Of a stretch of 64,000 nt of DNA, positions 16,328 through 24,008 are shown one piece after another. A program made the position numbers and the translations under genes. The stretch's first letter is position 1, and every line of letters begins with the position of its first letter. Origin of the DNA: Actinomycetota bacterium (lineage in GTDB: Bacteria; Actinomycetota; Acidimicrobiia; Acidimicrobiales; Ilumatobacteraceae); the NCBI GenBank assembly GCA_016700055.1, contig CP064997.1, forward strand, positions 2,170,001 through 2,234,000, written 5' to 3'. Under the pieces are notes generated by a model that was not told the DNA's origin, made no database searches, and saw only the letters and a list, made by a program, of their open reading frames with translations.

Positions 16328-17071
16328 ATGGTCGCTCTCACCGGCAGGGCCAAACCCCGCATCGCGATGACCACCTGGCGGCGCACGATGCCGACGTTCC
16401 TGTCCGAGCGCACCGATCTCTACACGCTCGGCGCCGAGTACCCCGCCGCGGTGCTGGCCGCGGGCGGCCTTCCCTACCTGCTGCCGCACCATCACGCCGA
16501 GGATGCCCAGTCGGTGTTGAAGGGCTTCGACGGCGTGGTGCTGGTCGGCGGCGACGACGTGGATCCCGCCCAGTACGGCCAGCCCGACCACGGGTGCTCG
16601 AAGGGGGTGTCGCCCACCGCCGACGAGAGCGACATCGCGCTCGCGCGGGCGGCGGTCGACCTGGAGCTGCCCACGTTTGCCATCTGCCGCGGCTGCCAGG
16701 TGCTGAACGTGGCGATGGGCGGGACGCTGTTCCAAGACGTCACCGCCGGCGGCACGCACCACGAGCCGATCAGCCCCGTGCCCGACGAGGTCCTCGGCGC
16801 CCGCCATCCGCTACGCATCGCCGCGGGCAGCAGATTGGCCAAGGCGTACGGCAACACCGAACACGTCGTCAACAACATCCACCACCAGGCCATCGACCAG
16901 GTCGCGCCGCGGTTTCGCGCCGTGGCATGGGCTCCCGACGGAGTGATCGAAGCGATCGAACCCGACGACCCCGAGCTCGCCGTCCTCGCGGTGCAGTGGC
17001 ACCCGGAGAAGATCGTCAACGAAGGCGACCACGTGCTGTTCGAGCACTTCGTGAAGGAGATGATCGGTTAG
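16328..17071 (+). CDS. Class-I glutamine amidotransferase-like gamma-glutamyl hydrolase (PuuD type)
   Basis: 247 aa, peptidase C26 family. Catalytic triad visible: Cys120 in A-I-C-R-G-C-Q-V-L-N, His225 and Glu227 in Q-W-H-P-E. The I-C-R-G-x-Q nucleophile elbow is that of PuuD-like gamma-glutamyl-GABA hydrolases rather than biosynthetic GATases. It would release glutamate from a gamma-glutamylated amine. The glutamine-synthetase-like ligase three genes downstream could make such conjugates. The stop is immediately followed by the GTG of the next gene. Confidence 0.85.
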   Translation: MVALTGRAKPRIAMTTWRRTMPTFLSERTDLYTLGAEYPAAVLAAGGLPYLLPHHHAEDAQSVLKGFDGVVLVGGDDVDPAQYGQPDHGCSKGVSPTADESDIALARAAVDLELPTFAICRGCQVLNVAMGGTLFQDVTAGGTHHEPISPVPDEVLGARHPLRIAAGSRLAKAYGNTEHVVNNIHHQAIDQVAPRFRAVAWAPDGVIEAIEPDDPELAVLAVQWHPEKIVNEGDHVLFEHFVKEMIG

Positions 17072-18244
17072 GTGGGCGAGATGGAGAACCATCGGGCGAT
17101 GTTGCTCGCGCGAGCCGACCAGCTGGGTCGGGTCTTCGCGACCCGAGCCGAGCGGCACGACCGCGAGGCGAGCTTTCCCTACGAGGACTTCGACGACTTG
17201 CGCGCCGCAGGGTTCCTCGGCCTGTGCGTGCCCGCCGAGTACGGCGGGCTCGGCGCGGACTTCGCCACATACGCGCGGGTGGCCGAGGCTCTCGGCCACC
17301 ACGCACCGGCGACGGCGCTCGCGTTCAACATGCACTGCGTGACGATGATGCTCACCGGACAGATCGGTGGCGACCTGTCATGGGACGGCTCCGACGAGGC
17401 GATGCTCGCCGACCGCCGCCGGCAGATCTACACGGGGGTGCTGGAACGCGGCGACATCCACGCCCAGCCGTTCTCGGAGGGCATCCTCACCGGTGCCACG
17501 GTGGGGTACGCGACCGTCGCCCGTCCCGTCGAGGGTGGCTACCGGCTGAGCGGCAAGAAGATCTTCGCCTCGCTCTCCGAGGCGGCGACGTGGCACAACG
17601 TCGTGGCTGTGGTCCCCGGGGAGGAGCGGGTGCGGTTCCTCGGTGTCCACCGCGACGCGCCAGGGCTGCGGATCGAGGGCGAGTGGGACCCCGTCGGCAT
17701 GCGCGCGACCTTGTCACGTGACCTCGTCCTCGACGACGTCTTCGTACCCGCCGAGCACGAGTGGCTGCCCCCGGACGGCTTCAACCAGGCCGCGCGGCGC
17801 TGGCCGCACTTCTACCTGACGCTGTCGTTCACCTATCTCGGCCTGATCGGCGGGGTGCTCGAAGCGACCGCGGCGTACCTGCGCAGCAGCGGCCGCCACA
17901 CCAACGCGGTCAAGCAACAGGGGTGGGCGGCGATGCAGATCGCCCACGAGCAGGCGCAGGCGCTGATGTATCGGGTCGTCGACGAGGCCGGCGTCGATCC
18001 GACGCCCGAGCAGGTGCGCCGCGCGTGGACGGCGATGGTCACCGTGATGGAGACCGCTCCGTCGGTGGCTTCGACAGCGCTGCGCATCTGCGGCGGGCGC
18101 TCCTTGCTGAAGCCGCAGGTGCTGGAGCGCATGTACCGCGACGCGCGATGTGGCTCGACGATGCTGCCGTGGGCGGTCGACGTCTGCTTGGAGCGCCTCG
18201 GCGCTTACGGGCTCGTCGACTCCGACGAGCGCCCTCCGGCGTGA
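17072..18244 (+). CDS. Acyl-CoA dehydrogenase-superfamily flavoprotein
   Basis: 390 aa with the ACAD fold: N-terminal helices (F-P-Y-E-D-F-D-D-L-R-A-A-G-F-L-G-L-C-V-P-A-E-Y split across the start), the middle beta domain with L-S-G-K-K-I-F-A-S and F-V-P-A-E-H-E-W, and a C-terminal helical bundle. The C-terminal R-D-A-R-C-G-S-T-M-L-P-W segment replaces the usual Y-E-G-T that carries the catalytic Glu, so it may be a flavin monooxygenase-like or desulfurase-like member instead of a true beta-oxidation enzyme. Start could be GTG 17072 or ATG 17081. In the cluster it could oxidise the carbon skeleton after amide hydrolysis. Confidence 0.8.
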   Translation: MGEMENHRAMLLARADQLGRVFATRAERHDREASFPYEDFDDLRAAGFLGLCVPAEYGGLGADFATYARVAEALGHHAPATALAFNMHCVTMMLTGQIGGDLSWDGSDEAMLADRRRQIYTGVLERGDIHAQPFSEGILTGATVGYATVARPVEGGYRLSGKKIFASLSEAATWHNVVAVVPGEERVRFLGVHRDAPGLRIEGEWDPVGMRATLSRDLVLDDVFVPAEHEWLPPDGFNQAARRWPHFYLTLSFTYLGLIGGVLEATAAYLRSSGRHTNAVKQQGWAAMQIAHEQAQALMYRVVDEAGVDPTPEQVRRAWTAMVTVMETAPSVASTALRICGGRSLLKPQVLERMYRDARCGSTMLPWAVDVCLERLGAYGLVDSDERPPA

Positions 18245-18260
18245 GCGCCCCGGACCTGCG

Positions 18261-19322
18261 ATGAGCACCGACGCGTCGCCCAACACCACCGAGTGGCACT
18301 GGATCCGCCGTGTGGCCGAGCAGCTCGAGGCGTGCGCCGTGCGCGCCGGCGAGATCGCAGTCGTGCTGTGCGAGACGCGCAGCCGTCGCGTGACCGTCGA
18401 GACCGCTCGACTCGCGCTGGCCTACCTCGGCGCGCAGGTGGCGGTCGTCGAGGTGCCGACCCCGGCCAACCCCGGCCCGGTGCCGATCCGCTCCACCGGA
18501 GCTTCCGTGGCCCTGCAGGGCCACGCGGGGGCCGTCGCTGCCTGTTCCGCCGCGGGGATCGTCGTCGATTGCACCGTCGAGGGTCTGCTCCACTCGCCCG
18601 AGCTCGGCACGATCCTGGCCGGTGGTGCCCGCGTGCTGATGATCTCCAACGAGCATCCGGAGGTGTTCGAGCGGCTCGCCCACGACCCGTCGCTCGCCGG
18701 TCGCGTCGAAGCCGGCCTGGCGTTGATGCAGGCCGCCGAGGCGATGCGGGTGACCTCGCCGCACGGCACCGAGCTCACCGTGAACCTCGACGGGGCGCTG
18801 CGCGCCGGTAGCTGCGGGTGGACGACCGAGCCGGGCACCATCGCCCACTGGCCGGGTGGGCTGGTGCTGTGCTTCCCCGCTGCGGGATGCGTGGCGGGCA
18901 CGATCGTGCTCGCCCCGGGCGACGTGAACCTGACGTTCAAGGAGTACGTGCGCACGCCGGTGCGGCTGACGATCGCCGACGACCACATCACCGCGGTCGA
19001 AGGCGACGGCCTCGACGCCGAGTTGTTCGCCTCGTACCTCGCCGCGTGGGGCGATCATGCCGCCTACGCGGTCAGCCATGCCGGCTGGGGGATGAACCCC
19101 GGCGCGCGCTGGGACGTGCTGCAGCTCTACGACAAGGGCGACATCAACGGCACCGAGTTGCGCGCGTTCGCCGGCAACTTCTTGTACTCGACCGGTGCCA
19201 ACGAGGTGGCCGGGCGGTTCACACGTGGCCACTTCGACCTGCCGATGCGCGGCTGCACGGTGGTGCTCGACGGCCCGGCCGGTACCACCACCGTCGTCTC
19301 CGCAGGCCACCTCGCCATCTGA
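18261..19322 (+). CDS. NicX-like 2,5-dihydroxypyridine 5,6-dioxygenase family protein
   Basis: 353 aa, same length as NicX. Many blocks match NicX as I recall it: L-L-H-S-P-E, H-W-P-G-G-L-V-L-C-F-P, G-T-I-V-L-A-P-G-D, S-H-A-G-W-G, F-A-G-N-F-L-Y-S-T-G-A-N, H-F-D-L-P-M-R-G-C. Candidate iron ligands His273, Ser310 and Asp326 have nearly the spacing I recall for NicX (His265/Ser302/Asp320). NicX opens the ring of 2,5-dihydroxypyridine in nicotinate degradation; family members may act on other N-heteroaromatics, and related proteins are often called M29 aminopeptidases. No nicotinate hydroxylase genes are present, so the true substrate is open. ATG 18261 lies 16 nt after the flavoprotein gene. Confidence 0.78.
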   Translation: MSTDASPNTTEWHWIRRVAEQLEACAVRAGEIAVVLCETRSRRVTVETARLALAYLGAQVAVVEVPTPANPGPVPIRSTGASVALQGHAGAVAACSAAGIVVDCTVEGLLHSPELGTILAGGARVLMISNEHPEVFERLAHDPSLAGRVEAGLALMQAAEAMRVTSPHGTELTVNLDGALRAGSCGWTTEPGTIAHWPGGLVLCFPAAGCVAGTIVLAPGDVNLTFKEYVRTPVRLTIADDHITAVEGDGLDAELFASYLAAWGDHAAYAVSHAGWGMNPGARWDVLQLYDKGDINGTELRAFAGNFLYSTGANEVAGRFTRGHFDLPMRGCTVVLDGPAGTTTVVSAGHLAI

Positions 19323-19357
19323 GCGCGCCGAACCGCGGGGCTTCCACCCGGTCCGCT

Positions 19358-19374
19358 CGTACCGCGGTGGTACG
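19358..19374. promoter_or_regulatory. Palindrome CGTACC-N5-GGTACG upstream of GS-like gene
   Basis: Six-bp perfect arms around a 5-nt spacer. It overlaps the -10 TACGTT (19371-19376), which ends 8 nt before the ATG at 19385. The CCGCGGTGGTAC core recurs with one change before the ROK gene (23983-23994). Confidence 0.4.
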
Positions 19375-19384
19375 TTCCGCCCCC

Positions 19385-20698
19385 ATGGGGAACCGCAGGG
19401 TCCGGGTGATGTGGAGCGATCTCAACGGCCTGTCGCACGGCCGGTACGTGCCCGAGGGCCGCCTCGGCGAGCACGGACACCACGCCGTCACGACGTTGTC
19501 GATGGGTCTGAACGGCGAGATCCTGCCGGTTCGGGGTTACGCCGCCGACGTCGGCTATCCAGACCTGTCGACGGTCCCGCTCGTCGAGACCCGCCGTCCC
19601 GGCTGGGAGCCCGACACCGACGTCGTCGTAGCCGATCTCGAGTACCACCACGAGCCGCTCGCGCTCTGCCCCCGCAACGCGTTGAAGCGGGCGGTGCAGG
19701 CGTGGCGGCTGCTCGGTTTCGAGCCTCACCTCGGGTTCGAGCTGGAGTTCTACGTGCTGCAGCGCGACCCCGACGCGATCGGCGGCTGGGCGGCGCTCGA
19801 CAACCCCAGCCACCGGGTCTACGGGGTCGGGCGCGGCGCAGACACGACCGGGCTGATGCTCGAGTACTACGACATGGCGGAGCACCTCGGGCTGTCCCTC
19901 GAGGGCCTGATGAGCGAGTTCTGCCCCGGTCAGATGGAGCTCAACATGCGCTTCGGGCCGGCGCTCGACGCCGCCGACCGCACCTTCATCTGCAAGGAGA
20001 TGACCACCGAAGTGGCCGCGAGCCGTGGGTACAAGGCGACCTACCTCGGCTATCCGGTGATGGGCTTCACCGGCAGCGGACTGCACATCAACATGTCGTT
20101 CACCCCCGTCGGCGGAGGCTTCAACTCGTTCCACGACCCGTCCGATCCCGACGGCATCAGCTCGCTCGCCCGGCAGTGCATCGGCGGCCTGATCCAGCAC
20201 CACGAGGGGACGACGGCGCTGTCTGCCCCGCTGAACAACAGCTACCGGCGCCTGCGCCCGGGGATGATCGCCGGCTACTGGGCCAACTGGGGTCTCGACA
20301 ACCGGATCAGCACGTACCGCGTGCCGGGCCAGCGCGGCGCGTCGACGCGCATCGAGAACCGCCTGCCGTGCGCTTCGGCGAACCCGTACCTGGCGGCAGC
20401 CGCGACGCTGAACGCGGCCCTGCTCGGGGTGGTCGACGGGCTCGACTGCGGTGAGCCTCAGCTCGGTGACGCCGACGCGGAGCCGTGCACCGACCGCCAC
20501 ACGCCGCACACCCTCGAAGACGCCCTGGCTGCGCTCGAGGCCGACACGGTGCTGGTCGAGGCGATGGGGCCCGATCTGGTGCGTGCCTACACCACGATCC
20601 GGCGGTACGAGCAGGAGCGCTTCGCCGCGACCGGCGAGAAGTGGAGCGACGACGAGATCAGCCGTTTCGAGCTCGAGGAGTACCTGCGGCTCTTCTGA
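19385..20698 (+). CDS. Glutamine-synthetase-like gamma-glutamyl amine ligase
   Basis: 437 aa GS-superfamily enzyme. It has a shortened beta-grasp start (V-M-W-S-D-L-N-G), G-F-E-L-E-F-Y for the metal-binding Glu pair, M-E-L-N-M, G-S-G-L-H-I-N-M-S, N-N-S-Y-R-R-L-R-P-G and R-I-E-N-R-L-P. There is no adenylylation-type C-terminal loop, which fits catabolic gamma-glutamylating relatives (PuuA, anilide/isopropylamide synthases) better than GlnA. It likely conjugates glutamate to an amine using ATP. The PuuD-like hydrolase and NicX-like dioxygenase in the same cluster support a catabolic role. It has its own promoter-like palindrome, 62 nt after the NicX-like gene. Confidence 0.82.
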   Translation: MGNRRVRVMWSDLNGLSHGRYVPEGRLGEHGHHAVTTLSMGLNGEILPVRGYAADVGYPDLSTVPLVETRRPGWEPDTDVVVADLEYHHEPLALCPRNALKRAVQAWRLLGFEPHLGFELEFYVLQRDPDAIGGWAALDNPSHRVYGVGRGADTTGLMLEYYDMAEHLGLSLEGLMSEFCPGQMELNMRFGPALDAADRTFICKEMTTEVAASRGYKATYLGYPVMGFTGSGLHINMSFTPVGGGFNSFHDPSDPDGISSLARQCIGGLIQHHEGTTALSAPLNNSYRRLRPGMIAGYWANWGLDNRISTYRVPGQRGASTRIENRLPCASANPYLAAAATLNAALLGVVDGLDCGEPQLGDADAEPCTDRHTPHTLEDALAALEADTVLVEAMGPDLVRAYTTIRRYEQERFAATGEKWSDDEISRFELEEYLRLF

Positions 20699-20713
20699 TT
20701 CGGGCCCGATCAG
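20695..20713. terminator. Hairpin between convergent GS-like and phosphodiesterase genes
   Basis: TCGGGCCCGA palindrome extended by CTGA/TCAG with a 1-nt bulge, spanning the stop codons of both convergent genes. No T-tract. Confidence 0.35.
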
Positions 20714-21759
20714 GAGAGCGAGCGTCCGGTGGCTCCGGGCAAGGTCACGCCGGCCAGCGCCGCGACCGTCGGGGCCCAATCGGTCGCGTGCGGGGCGCGG
20801 CCCGAGATCGATGCGGTGAGCCCGGCCACCGCGTGGTGGCCACCACCGACGATCGCGATCTGGGTCTGCGTCCTCGGGCTGCCGTGCACACCCTGCAGCA
20901 TGCCCGCCCACTCCGGGCGGCCGAACCACGTGCCCGCGAACGACCAGACGAGCCACCCGTCGCGCTCGCGGTGGCGCACTTGCGCGTGGCCGGACAGCGC
21001 CGGGTGGCGGAGCAGCCAGCGACGGGCCTCGGCGTCACCGTGGACCAGCGCCGCCGATCCCTCGTCGTGGACCTCGAGCGCAACCCCGGCGTCGGCCGCG
21101 TCGGTCACCAGGTCGACGGGCTCGGGCACGGTCACCGTCTCCTGGTCGTGGTCGCTGACGACGATCACCACGGTTTCGTCCCACTGCGGGGCGAGGGCGT
21201 CGAGGAGTCGGCCGACCACGGCGTCGGTGGCGCGGAAGCGGTCGATGGCGGTGGGGGAGTCGGGGCCGTACAGGTGGCTGGCGGTGTCGGGGTCGTTGAT
21301 GTGGGTGACGAGCACGCTCGGGCGGCGCTCGATCGCGTCGAGCAGGTTGTCGAGCACGGCGGCGTCGGAGGGGTAGCCGAACTCGCACGTCGGAGTACCG
21401 GCGGGTAGCACCCCATCGGGAGGCCAGTGCCGGTCGGCGTCGGCCGCACCCATCACCGCGACCAGCTCCTGGTCGCCGAGCACGGCCTCGATCGCCACAC
21501 CGGCCTCCTGGCAGGCCGAGAACAAGGTGGGGACCGGTGTCGGGGCGCGGCGGTCGGCGTTCACGAGCACTCCGTGCGCGCTCGGCCCGACACCTGTCGC
21601 GAACGTGCGGATGTTCGGGTACGTGGACGCGGCCATCACCGCCGTGCCGCCCTCGACCGAGCGCGCTCCCTGCTCCGCGAGCTCCCACAGCCGCGGTGTC
21701 AGCTCCTTCGAGACGTGCCGGTTGGGCAGCGCGTCGAGGATGCAGAAGACCACGTGCAC
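20710..21759 (-). CDS. Alkaline phosphatase-superfamily phosphodiesterase (NPP/PhnA-like)
   Basis: 349 aa single-domain metal-dependent hydrolase. Metal-binding L-D-A-L near the start (Asp9), the nucleophile region A-S-T-Y-P-N-I-R-T-F-A-T-G, D-P-D-T-A-S-H-L-Y-G-P and V-S-D-H-D-Q supply the usual Asp/Thr/His set, with a late G-G-G-H-H. No signal peptide, so cytoplasmic. Members hydrolyse phosphodiesters, pyrophosphates or phosphonoacetate; substrate unknown. GTG start at 21759. It sits 36 nt downstream of the P450 gene in an operon with it. Confidence 0.8.
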   Translation of the reverse strand: MHVVFCILDALPNRHVSKELTPRLWELAEQGARSVEGGTAVMAASTYPNIRTFATGVGPSAHGVLVNADRRAPTPVPTLFSACQEAGVAIEAVLGDQELVAVMGAADADRHWPPDGVLPAGTPTCEFGYPSDAAVLDNLLDAIERRPSVLVTHINDPDTASHLYGPDSPTAIDRFRATDAVVGRLLDALAPQWDETVVIVVSDHDQETVTVPEPVDLVTDAADAGVALEVHDEGSAALVHGDAEARRWLLRHPALSGHAQVRHRERDGWLVWSFAGTWFGRPEWAGMLQGVHGSPRTQTQIAIVGGGHHAVAGLTASISGRAPHATDWAPTVAALAGVTLPGATGRSLS

Positions 21760-21795
21760 CGCGCGATCGTGCCATGCGCCCGGTGCCGGCGGGCG

Positions 21796-23094
21796 CTATG
21801 CCAGCGACACCTCGATCGGCAGGCGCTTCATGCCGGCGATGAAGTTGCTGCGCAGCCGCTCGACCGGGCCCACCAGGCGGGCGCCGGAGATGCGCGGCAG
21901 CAGCTCTTCGAAGAGCACCTTCACCTCCATGCGGGCGAGCTGGGCTCCGAGGCACAGGTGGGGGCTCATCCGCCCGAACGCGACGTGGTCGTTCGGGTGC
22001 CGGTGGATGTCGAACGTGAACGGGTCGGGGAACTGGGTGTCGTCGTAGTCGGCCGACACGAACCAGATCACCACCTTGTCACCGGCTTTCACCGAGCGTC
22101 CGCCGAGCTCGGTGTCGTGGGTGGCCGTGCGACGGAAGTGCATCGTCACCGTGCCCCAGCGGATGATCTCCTCCACCGCAGAGTCGACGAGGGCGCTGTC
22201 GCCGCGACGCACGGCGTCGGTCAGTTCGGCCATCACCATGGGGCGCTCGAGCAGTGCCTTCATGCCGGCGGCGACGGAGTAGCGGGTGGTGTCGTTGCCG
22301 GCGGCGACCATCAGGGTGAAGAAGTTCTTGAACTCGAGCTCGCTCAACTGCTCGCCGTCGACCATCGGATGCAACAGGTCGCTGATCACGTCGTCGGTCG
22401 GGTTCGCGCGTCGCTCCTCGGCGGCGCGCTCTGCGTACTCGAACAGATCGAGGTGCACCGGGCTGCGGAACGGCATCATCCGGAACGACTCCGTGTCGGA
22501 CAGCCCGACCGGGTAGTCGGTCATCTCCGGGTCGGTGTTGCCGAGCAGCGCGTCGCCGCGCTCGACCAGCCAGTCGCCGTCGGCGTCGGGGATGCCGAGC
22601 AGGCGTCCGAGCATTCGCATCGGGAGCTGCTTCGCGATGCGGTCGACGAAATCGAAGGTGCGTAGCGGCAGCGCCTCGTCGACGACGGCCCGCGCGAGGA
22701 GGCGGATGCCCTGCTCGTACGCGTACACCTCGCGACGGCTGAACGGCTTCGAGACGAGGCGCCGGTAACGCGTGTGCTCGGGCGGGTCGAGCTCCATGAT
22801 CGTGCGCCGGGCGTCGCACTCCTCCGGCGTCATCTCCTCCAGACGGATCCCCTGGGCGGAGGAGTAGGTGGCGACGTCACGGCTGACGGTGAGCAGGTCG
22901 TCGTAGCCGGTGACGGCCCAGAACCCGTGACCGCCGTCGGTCTCTTCCCACCACGAAACAGGATCCTCCTTGCGCAGGCGCAGGAACGTCGCGTGGGGGA
23001 CACCCTGCGTGTACGTGTCGGGATCGGTGATGTCGGCGTCGGCGGGGCCGAGGTCGAGCTCGGCGCCGTCGGCCACTGGTGCGGGTCCGGTCAT
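21796..23094 (-). CDS. Cytochrome P450
   Basis: 432 aa soluble bacterial P450. I-helix A-A-G-N-D-T-T, K-helix E-E-I-I-R-W, and a heme-binding loop with Cys381 in F-G-R-M-S-P-H-L-C-L-G-A-Q-L-A-R. The loop has the 11-residue spacing of CYP124/125-type enzymes, but the usual Gly residues after F-G are replaced by Arg-Met-Ser. It hydroxylates an unknown substrate; the electron donor is not in the window unless the ferredoxin-like gene near 35.4 kb serves. ATG 23094 was chosen over a longer frame rich in Pro/Arg. It lies 34 nt after the decarboxylase-like gene. Confidence 0.9.
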   Translation of the reverse strand: MTGPAPVADGAELDLGPADADITDPDTYTQGVPHATFLRLRKEDPVSWWEETDGGHGFWAVTGYDDLLTVSRDVATYSSAQGIRLEEMTPEECDARRTIMELDPPEHTRYRRLVSKPFSRREVYAYEQGIRLLARAVVDEALPLRTFDFVDRIAKQLPMRMLGRLLGIPDADGDWLVERGDALLGNTDPEMTDYPVGLSDTESFRMMPFRSPVHLDLFEYAERAAEERRANPTDDVISDLLHPMVDGEQLSELEFKNFFTLMVAAGNDTTRYSVAAGMKALLERPMVMAELTDAVRRGDSALVDSAVEEIIRWGTVTMHFRRTATHDTELGGRSVKAGDKVVIWFVSADYDDTQFPDPFTFDIHRHPNDHVAFGRMSPHLCLGAQLARMEVKVLFEELLPRISGARLVGPVERLRSNFIAGMKRLPIEVSLA

Positions 23095-23128
23095 CTGGGC
23101 TCTCCGGGGATGGTGTGGTCGATGCGGG

Positions 23129-23941
23129 TCATCGGGAGGTGCTGGAGCGTTCGAGGGTCGTGCCCCCGTTCCACGAGGTGCCAACTTCGCGCCAGTAGCC
23201 GCCGATCATCTCGCGCGGGGCGAGGCGGGTCAGCTCCTCGACCGGTGACTCGTGCAGGGTGATCGTCGCCTCGCCGCAGAAGCACGGGCCCGTCTCGGCG
23301 TCGTAGCCGCTCATCGTCACCAACTCGTGGAGCGAGTCGGTGCCGTCGCTCTCGATCGCCGGGAGCCAGCGGTGGTGCAGCATCGGGTGCCCGTTCACGA
23401 ACCCCGCCGTTTCGCTGACGCCGGTGATCTCGAACGTGGCGTCGATGAGGCGCCGCCCGGCCGCGCTGGCGGTGGCCCCGAAGCGACCGCCGGGTTCGAG
23501 CCGTGGGCCTGCCCGGCCGACGCGCACGGCCCGGGTGAGGTAGAGCTCCCCGAACTTCTTCGGGTAGCCCTGGTGGTGGCCGCGCACCATCGCGAAGTCC
23601 TTGTCGACCCAGATGTAGACGCAGCGGCTGTAGGTCTCGCCGCGGTACGTGCAGCGGACGACGACGAAGGTCTCCATGTACTGGCTGCGCACCGGGTCGA
23701 GCAGCTCGTCGAAGGAGTCACTGCAACTCTGCCAGTCGGCCCAGATCACCGCGACCGCGCCGGGGTCCTCCCGTGCTGGTTCGAGCGGGGCGGGGAGCAG
23801 CTCGGCAACGGCGCCGGGATCGGTGCGGTACTCGATCGTCAGCATCTGCCCGCTGTAGTGCCACGGCGGGCTGGGCACGATCGAGGATGCCCCGGTCGCG
23901 GAGCGGGGGAACATGAACCCCTGCAGCGCCTCGACCCCCAT
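23129..23941 (-). CDS. Acetoacetate decarboxylase-like protein
   Basis: 270 aa ADC-superfamily protein. The Schiff-base lysine region reads H-Q-G-Y-P-K-K-F-G-E (Lys128/Lys129), matching the adjacent Lys pair of true ADC. It also has P-P-W-H-Y-S-G near the start and a C-terminal E-M-I-G-G-Y-W. ADC-like proteins include decarboxylases and aldolase/dehydratases, so the reaction is uncertain. ATG 23941 is supported by TACGAT 9 nt upstream. First gene of the minus-strand operon with the P450 and phosphodiesterase; divergent from the ROK kinase by 67 nt. Confidence 0.8.
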   Translation of the reverse strand: MGVEALQGFMFPRSATGASSIVPSPPWHYSGQMLTIEYRTDPGAVAELLPAPLEPAREDPGAVAVIWADWQSCSDSFDELLDPVRSQYMETFVVVRCTYRGETYSRCVYIWVDKDFAMVRGHHQGYPKKFGELYLTRAVRVGRAGPRLEPGGRFGATASAAGRRLIDATFEITGVSETAGFVNGHPMLHHRWLPAIESDGTDSLHELVTMSGYDAETGPCFCGEATITLHESPVEELTRLAPREMIGGYWREVGTSWNGGTTLERSSTSR

Positions 23942-23950
23942 GACTTCGGA

Positions 23951-23956
23951 ATCGTA
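23951..23956 (-). promoter_or_regulatory. -10 element of the ADC-like/P450 operon
   Basis: TACGAT on the minus strand, 9 nt before the ATG at 23941. Confidence 0.45.
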
Positions 23957-23968
23957 GTCGTTCGCCGT

Positions 23969-23978
23969 CGAACGTTCG
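23969..23978. promoter_or_regulatory. CGAACGTTCG palindrome in divergent promoter
   Basis: Perfect 10-bp palindrome midway between the divergent -10 elements (23951-23956 and 23992-23997); a candidate operator for both directions. It lacks the N4 spacer of a LexA box. Confidence 0.3.
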
Positions 23979-23991
23979 TCTGCCGCGGTAG

Positions 23992-23997
23992 TACCTT
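23992..23997 (+). promoter_or_regulatory. -10 element of ROK gene
   Basis: TACCTT, 11 nt before the ATG at 24009, within the shared CCGCGGTAGTAC motif (23983-23994). Confidence 0.4.
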
Positions 23998-24008
23998 CTG
24001 TCCACGTC

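Noticed and set aside
23969..23978. Second LexA site (CGAACGTTCG)
   Set aside because: The half-sites match, but the 4-nt spacer needed for LexA is missing.
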